From: Pseudomonas protegens
GTDB lineage: Bacteria > Pseudomonadota > Gammaproteobacteria > Pseudomonadales > Pseudomonadaceae
Assembly: GCF_003363755.1 (NCBI RefSeq)
Contig: NZ_CP031396.1
Location: 6,480,501 to 6,544,500, forward strand
Length of the DNA: 64,000 nucleotides
Direction of reading: 5' to 3'
Both the position numbers and the translations under genes were made by a program. Shown here one piece after another: positions 61,535 to 64,000 of this stretch (position 1 is its first letter; each line of letters opens with the position of its first letter). The notes under the pieces are model-generated. The model saw only the letters and a list, made by a program, of their open reading frames with translations. It searched no databases and was not told the DNA's origin.

Positions 61535-62035
61535 GCTCTGGCCGTCGAAGGCGCGTTGCAGCGTCGCGATATCGAGTTTTTTCATCCCCAGCAGGGCCTG
61601 CATCACCCGTTGCGAACGGGCCGGGTCGGGGTCGCAGATCATCGGCGTGAGGCACTGCGGCACGATCTGCCAGGACAACCCGAAGCGGTCCTTGAGCCAG
61701 CCGCAGCGCTGCGCCTGTGGCGGGCCGCCAAAACCCAGGGCGTTCCAGTAGTGATCCAGCTCGGCCTGGCTGCGGCAATGCACTTGCAGGGAGATGGCTT
61801 CGTTGAAGCAGAACAGCGGGCCACCGTTGAGGGCGGTGAAACCCTGGCCGTCGAGTTCGAACGCCACGCTCATCACCGAGCCCTCGGGGCGTCCGTGAAT
61901 GTCGAAGCCGGCCTTGCCGTAGTGGCTGATGTGGGTGATGTGTGACTGTTCGAAGACCGAGCAGTAGAACTGTGCCGCCTCGTGTGCCTGGTGGTCGAAC
62001 CACAGGCACGGAGTGATGGTCTGGATGCGTGGCAT
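61532..62035 (-). CDS. VOC-superfamily protein, PhnB/DUF3-demethylubiquinone type
   Basis: A 167-residue protein beginning MPRIQTITPCLWFDHQAHEAAQFYCSVF-like, the pattern of PhnB/3-demethylubiquinone-type VOC proteins, with LNGGPLFCFNEAISL and SWQIVPQCLTPMI further on. The family binds metal or small molecules; true enzymatic activity is unclear. The start at 62035 follows AGAGGACC. The stop codon TAG is shared with the end of the MITE-like element. Confidence 0.85.
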   Translation of the reverse strand: MPRIQTITPCLWFDHQAHEAAQFYCSVFEQSHITHISHYGKAGFDIHGRPEGSVMSVAFELDGQGFTALNGGPLFCFNEAISLQVHCRSQAELDHYWNALGFGGPPQAQRCGWLKDRFGLSWQIVPQCLTPMICDPDPARSQRVMQALLGMKKLDIATLQRAFDGQS

Positions 62036-62118
62036 GGTGTCGGTCCTCTGCGGGTTGATCACGCTGGCTCAAGCGTAGTCAACCCGCTGCCGCGCAGTGC
62101 GACCGTGAATCGGCGCGC

Positions 62119-64000
62119 TCAGAAGTCCCAGCGGGTCGCCAGTTGCAGGCTGCGTGGCTCGCCGTAGAAACCGGTGCCGAAGTTGCCGATGCCGGTGTAG
62201 TACTGCTTGTCGAAGAGGTTCTTCACGTTCAGGGTCGAGCTCAGGTGCTGGCTGAACTGGTAGCGGGCCATGGCGTCCACCAGGAAGTAGCCGTCCTGGG
62301 TGATGCGCGAGTCATGCCCGCCGTTGACCGCGTCGCTCGGGTCGGGCTGGTAGACCTTGCCGAAGAATTGGCTCTGCCAGTTGACCCCGCCGCCCAGGGT
62401 CAGGCGGTCCCAGGCGCCGGGCAGGCGGTAGCTGCTGAACAGCCGCGCCACCTGCTGCGGCTCGGTGGTTTGCAGGACCGAGCCGTAGACGTAGTCGTGA
62501 TTGGCGTCGCGGGTGTGGTTGTAGCTGTAGCCGGCGGACAGGTTCCAGCCGTCCAGCAGCTCGCCGGCCACCTCGACCTCGAAGCCCTTGGTGGTCGCGC
62601 CCTTGGTCGGGCGGTAGACGGCGTCGGTGCCCCAGCCGTCCACCAGTTGCGCGACATTGTCCTGCTGCACATGAAACACCGCGAAGCTGGCATTGACCCG
62701 GCCGTCCAGGTATTCGGCCTTGATCCCGGCTTCGTAGCTGTCGCCCTGCACAGGGTCGAGGATCCTGCCGTCGGCGTCCTTGCTCATTTGCGGCTGATAG
62801 ATGCTGGTGTAGCTGGTGTACAGCGAGTAGCGGTCGTTGAGGTCATAGACCAGCCCGGCATAGGGCGTGACCACTCCGGTCTGCTGGTAGCGCTGGCGCG
62901 CGTCGGCGCGGCCGGGCTCGAAGTAGCGGGTGTTGTCGATGCCCTTGAAGTCGCTGACCCGGGTGCCGAGGATCACCGCCAGGTCGTCGCTGGGCTTGAG
63001 CCGGGTGGCCAGGTAGGCACCGGTCTGGCGCTGGAGGATGTCGTTGTCGCCGATCTGCTGGATGTCCGGCTTGGCGAATTCGCCGCGCCACTGATAGATG
63101 CTGCCGCCCACCGGCGGGTACACCGAACCGTGGACCGGGATGTCCTGCTTGGCGTTCATCAGCATGAAGCCGGCGATCAGCTCGTGTTCGCGGCCCAGCA
63201 GGGCGAAGGGGCCGTGCAGGTTGATGTCGAGGTTGTCCTGGGTCTGCTCGCCCTTGAACTTGCCCATGTACATGAACATGCCGTCGCCGCTGGCCTGGTC
63301 CGGGTTGCCGCCGCTGGCCGAGCCCAGCAGGGTGTCGTGCTCGCGGCGCAGGTGGTCGTAGCTGACCTTGAGGGTCCAGTCATGGGCCAGTTGCTGTTCC
63401 AGGGAGGTGAACAGGGTCTGGTTCTTGAAGTCGCGACGGCTCCAGTCGGTGGCCGGGTTGAACGAGCGGGAAAAGTGTGTGCGCGAGCCGTTGCTGAAGT
63501 ACATCGGGAAGCCGGTCCAGGTGGCGCCTCGGGAACGGGTGTTCTGCTGGTCCAGGCCCACCGTCAGCAGGGTGTCGGGGGTCAGGTCGGCCTCCAGCAC
63601 GCCGTAGGCGATGTCCTTGCTGTTCTGGTAGTGGTCCAGGTACGAGCTGCGGTCCTGGTAGACGCCGACGAAGCGCCCGCGCAGGTTGCCGGTCTCGGTC
63701 AGTGGTCCGGAGATATCGCCTTCGCTGCGGTAGTTGTCCCAGGAGCCGAGGGTGCCGGTGACCGAGGCCTTGAAGTCCTTGGTCGGCCGCTTGCGGATCA
63801 GGTTGACGGTGGCCGAGGGGTCGCCGGAGCCGGTCATCAGGCCGGTGGCGCCCTTGATGATTTCCACCCGGTCGAAGGTCGCCATGTCGGTGCTTGTGGT
63901 GCCGTAGTCGTAGACCCCGTCGTAGGTGACGTTGACCCCGTCGTACTGGAAGTTGGTGATCGGCAGGCCGCGGCTGGAAAACTCCCAGCGTTCGCTGTCG
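62119..64000 (-). CDS. TonB-dependent siderophore receptor, 5' end cut by window
   Basis: About 626 C-terminal residues of an outer-membrane receptor; the start lies beyond the window. The plug-domain end VEIIKGATGLMTGSGDPSATVNLIRKRP is typical of ferric-siderophore receptors of the FpvA/FhuE kind. The barrel follows with many aromatic-girdled strands and ends in ATRWDF, the C-terminal signal for barrel assembly. It imports a ferric siderophore, with energy from TonB. The ligand cannot be read from sequence. Confidence 0.93.
   Translation of the reverse strand, partial: DSERWEFSSRGLPITNFQYDGVNVTYDGVYDYGTTSTDMATFDRVEIIKGATGLMTGSGDPSATVNLIRKRPTKDFKASVTGTLGSWDNYRSEGDISGPLTETGNLRGRFVGVYQDRSSYLDHYQNSKDIAYGVLEADLTPDTLLTVGLDQQNTRSRGATWTGFPMYFSNGSRTHFSRSFNPATDWSRRDFKNQTLFTSLEQQLAHDWTLKVSYDHLRREHDTLLGSASGGNPDQASGDGMFMYMGKFKGEQTQDNLDINLHGPFALLGREHELIAGFMLMNAKQDIPVHGSVYPPVGGSIYQWRGEFAKPDIQQIGDNDILQRQTGAYLATRLKPSDDLAVILGTRVSDFKGIDNTRYFEPGRADARQRYQQTGVVTPYAGLVYDLNDRYSLYTSYTSIYQPQMSKDADGRILDPVQGDSYEAGIKAEYLDGRVNASFAVFHVQQDNVAQLVDGWGTDAVYRPTKGATTKGFEVEVAGELLDGWNLSAGYSYNHTRDANHDYVYGSVLQTTEPQQVARLFSSYRLPGAWDRLTLGGGVNWQSQFFGKVYQPDPSDAVNGGHDSRITQDGYFLVDAMARYQFSQHLSSTLNVKNLFDKQYYTGIGNFGTGFYGEPRSLQLATRWDF

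Overview
The window reads as a chromosomal segment of a Pseudomonas of the fluorescens group (P. protegens/P. chlororaphis-like). The basis is high GC, dense strand-coherent operons, intergenic REP sequences of at least three types, an FabV enoyl reductase, CheV and Aer-type taxis proteins, and an arginine-transaminase operon laid out as in P. aeruginosa. The species assignment is inference. No rRNA, tRNA, CRISPR array, prophage or intact insertion sequence was seen. The genes at both window edges are cut: a solute-binding protein on the left and a TonB-dependent receptor on the right.

Region by region: (1) 1-13.7 kb, plus strand: periplasmic binding protein and hybrid kinase (AruS-like), a structured leader with a 24-residue upstream ORF, an amino-acid permease, a 1.3 kb nested inverted-repeat region, then an enoyl-CoA hydratase, acyl-CoA dehydrogenase, ATP-grasp acyl-CoA synthetase, AruI, AruH and a flavodoxin-like quinone reductase. 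This is the arginine transaminase cluster plus an unexplained CoA-dependent branch. (2) 13.7-21.1 kb, minus strand: magnesium P-type ATPase MgtA, a 66-residue candidate small membrane protein, a YjbB/NptA-like phosphate transporter, a SLOG protein and an outer-membrane-type protein, with two small conserved-looking proteins upstream. (3) 21.4-26.9 kb: complete L-threonate catabolism (LtnD, OtnK, OtnC, a GntP-type permease, OtnI), then an exported MetX-like hydrolase and a DeoR-type regulator.

(4) 29.5-34.4 kb, minus strand: an orphan binding protein and a two-gene module of an 830-aa double phospholipase-D-motif protein and a 527-aa partner that faintly resembles DUF6361. This is the best candidate in the window for an undescribed system, possibly anti-phage defence. 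(5) 34.6-40.4 kb: an LprI-like protein, FabV, AzlCD, a SMI1/KNR4 protein and a NudK-DUF4406 fusion. (6) 40.6-51 kb: a signalling block with a CHASE4-PAS-GGDEF-EAL protein, then four overlapping minus-strand genes (REC-GGDEF-EAL, a di-haem peroxidase-like protein, a membrane histidine kinase, a REC-kinase) facing a divergent REC/degenerate HD-GYP regulator. (7) 51.2-56.4 kb: RNase T2, a DapA paralogue, DUF3455/ECF sigma/anti-sigma, and two GNAT acetyltransferases. (8) 56.9-64 kb: Aer, CheV, a small unknown, a LysE exporter convergent with an AraC regulator, a MITE-like element, a VOC protein, and the cut TonB-dependent siderophore receptor.

A pattern runs through the window. Six genes end in TAG codons that lie exactly at the outer end of a repeat: four REP elements (the GTAG tetranucleotide) and both copies of a MITE-like element with 17-bp terminal inverted repeats (CTAG). 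Two catabolic operons carry short upstream ORFs directly before a transporter gene. All functions are read from motifs, gene order and remembered family features; no database search was run.
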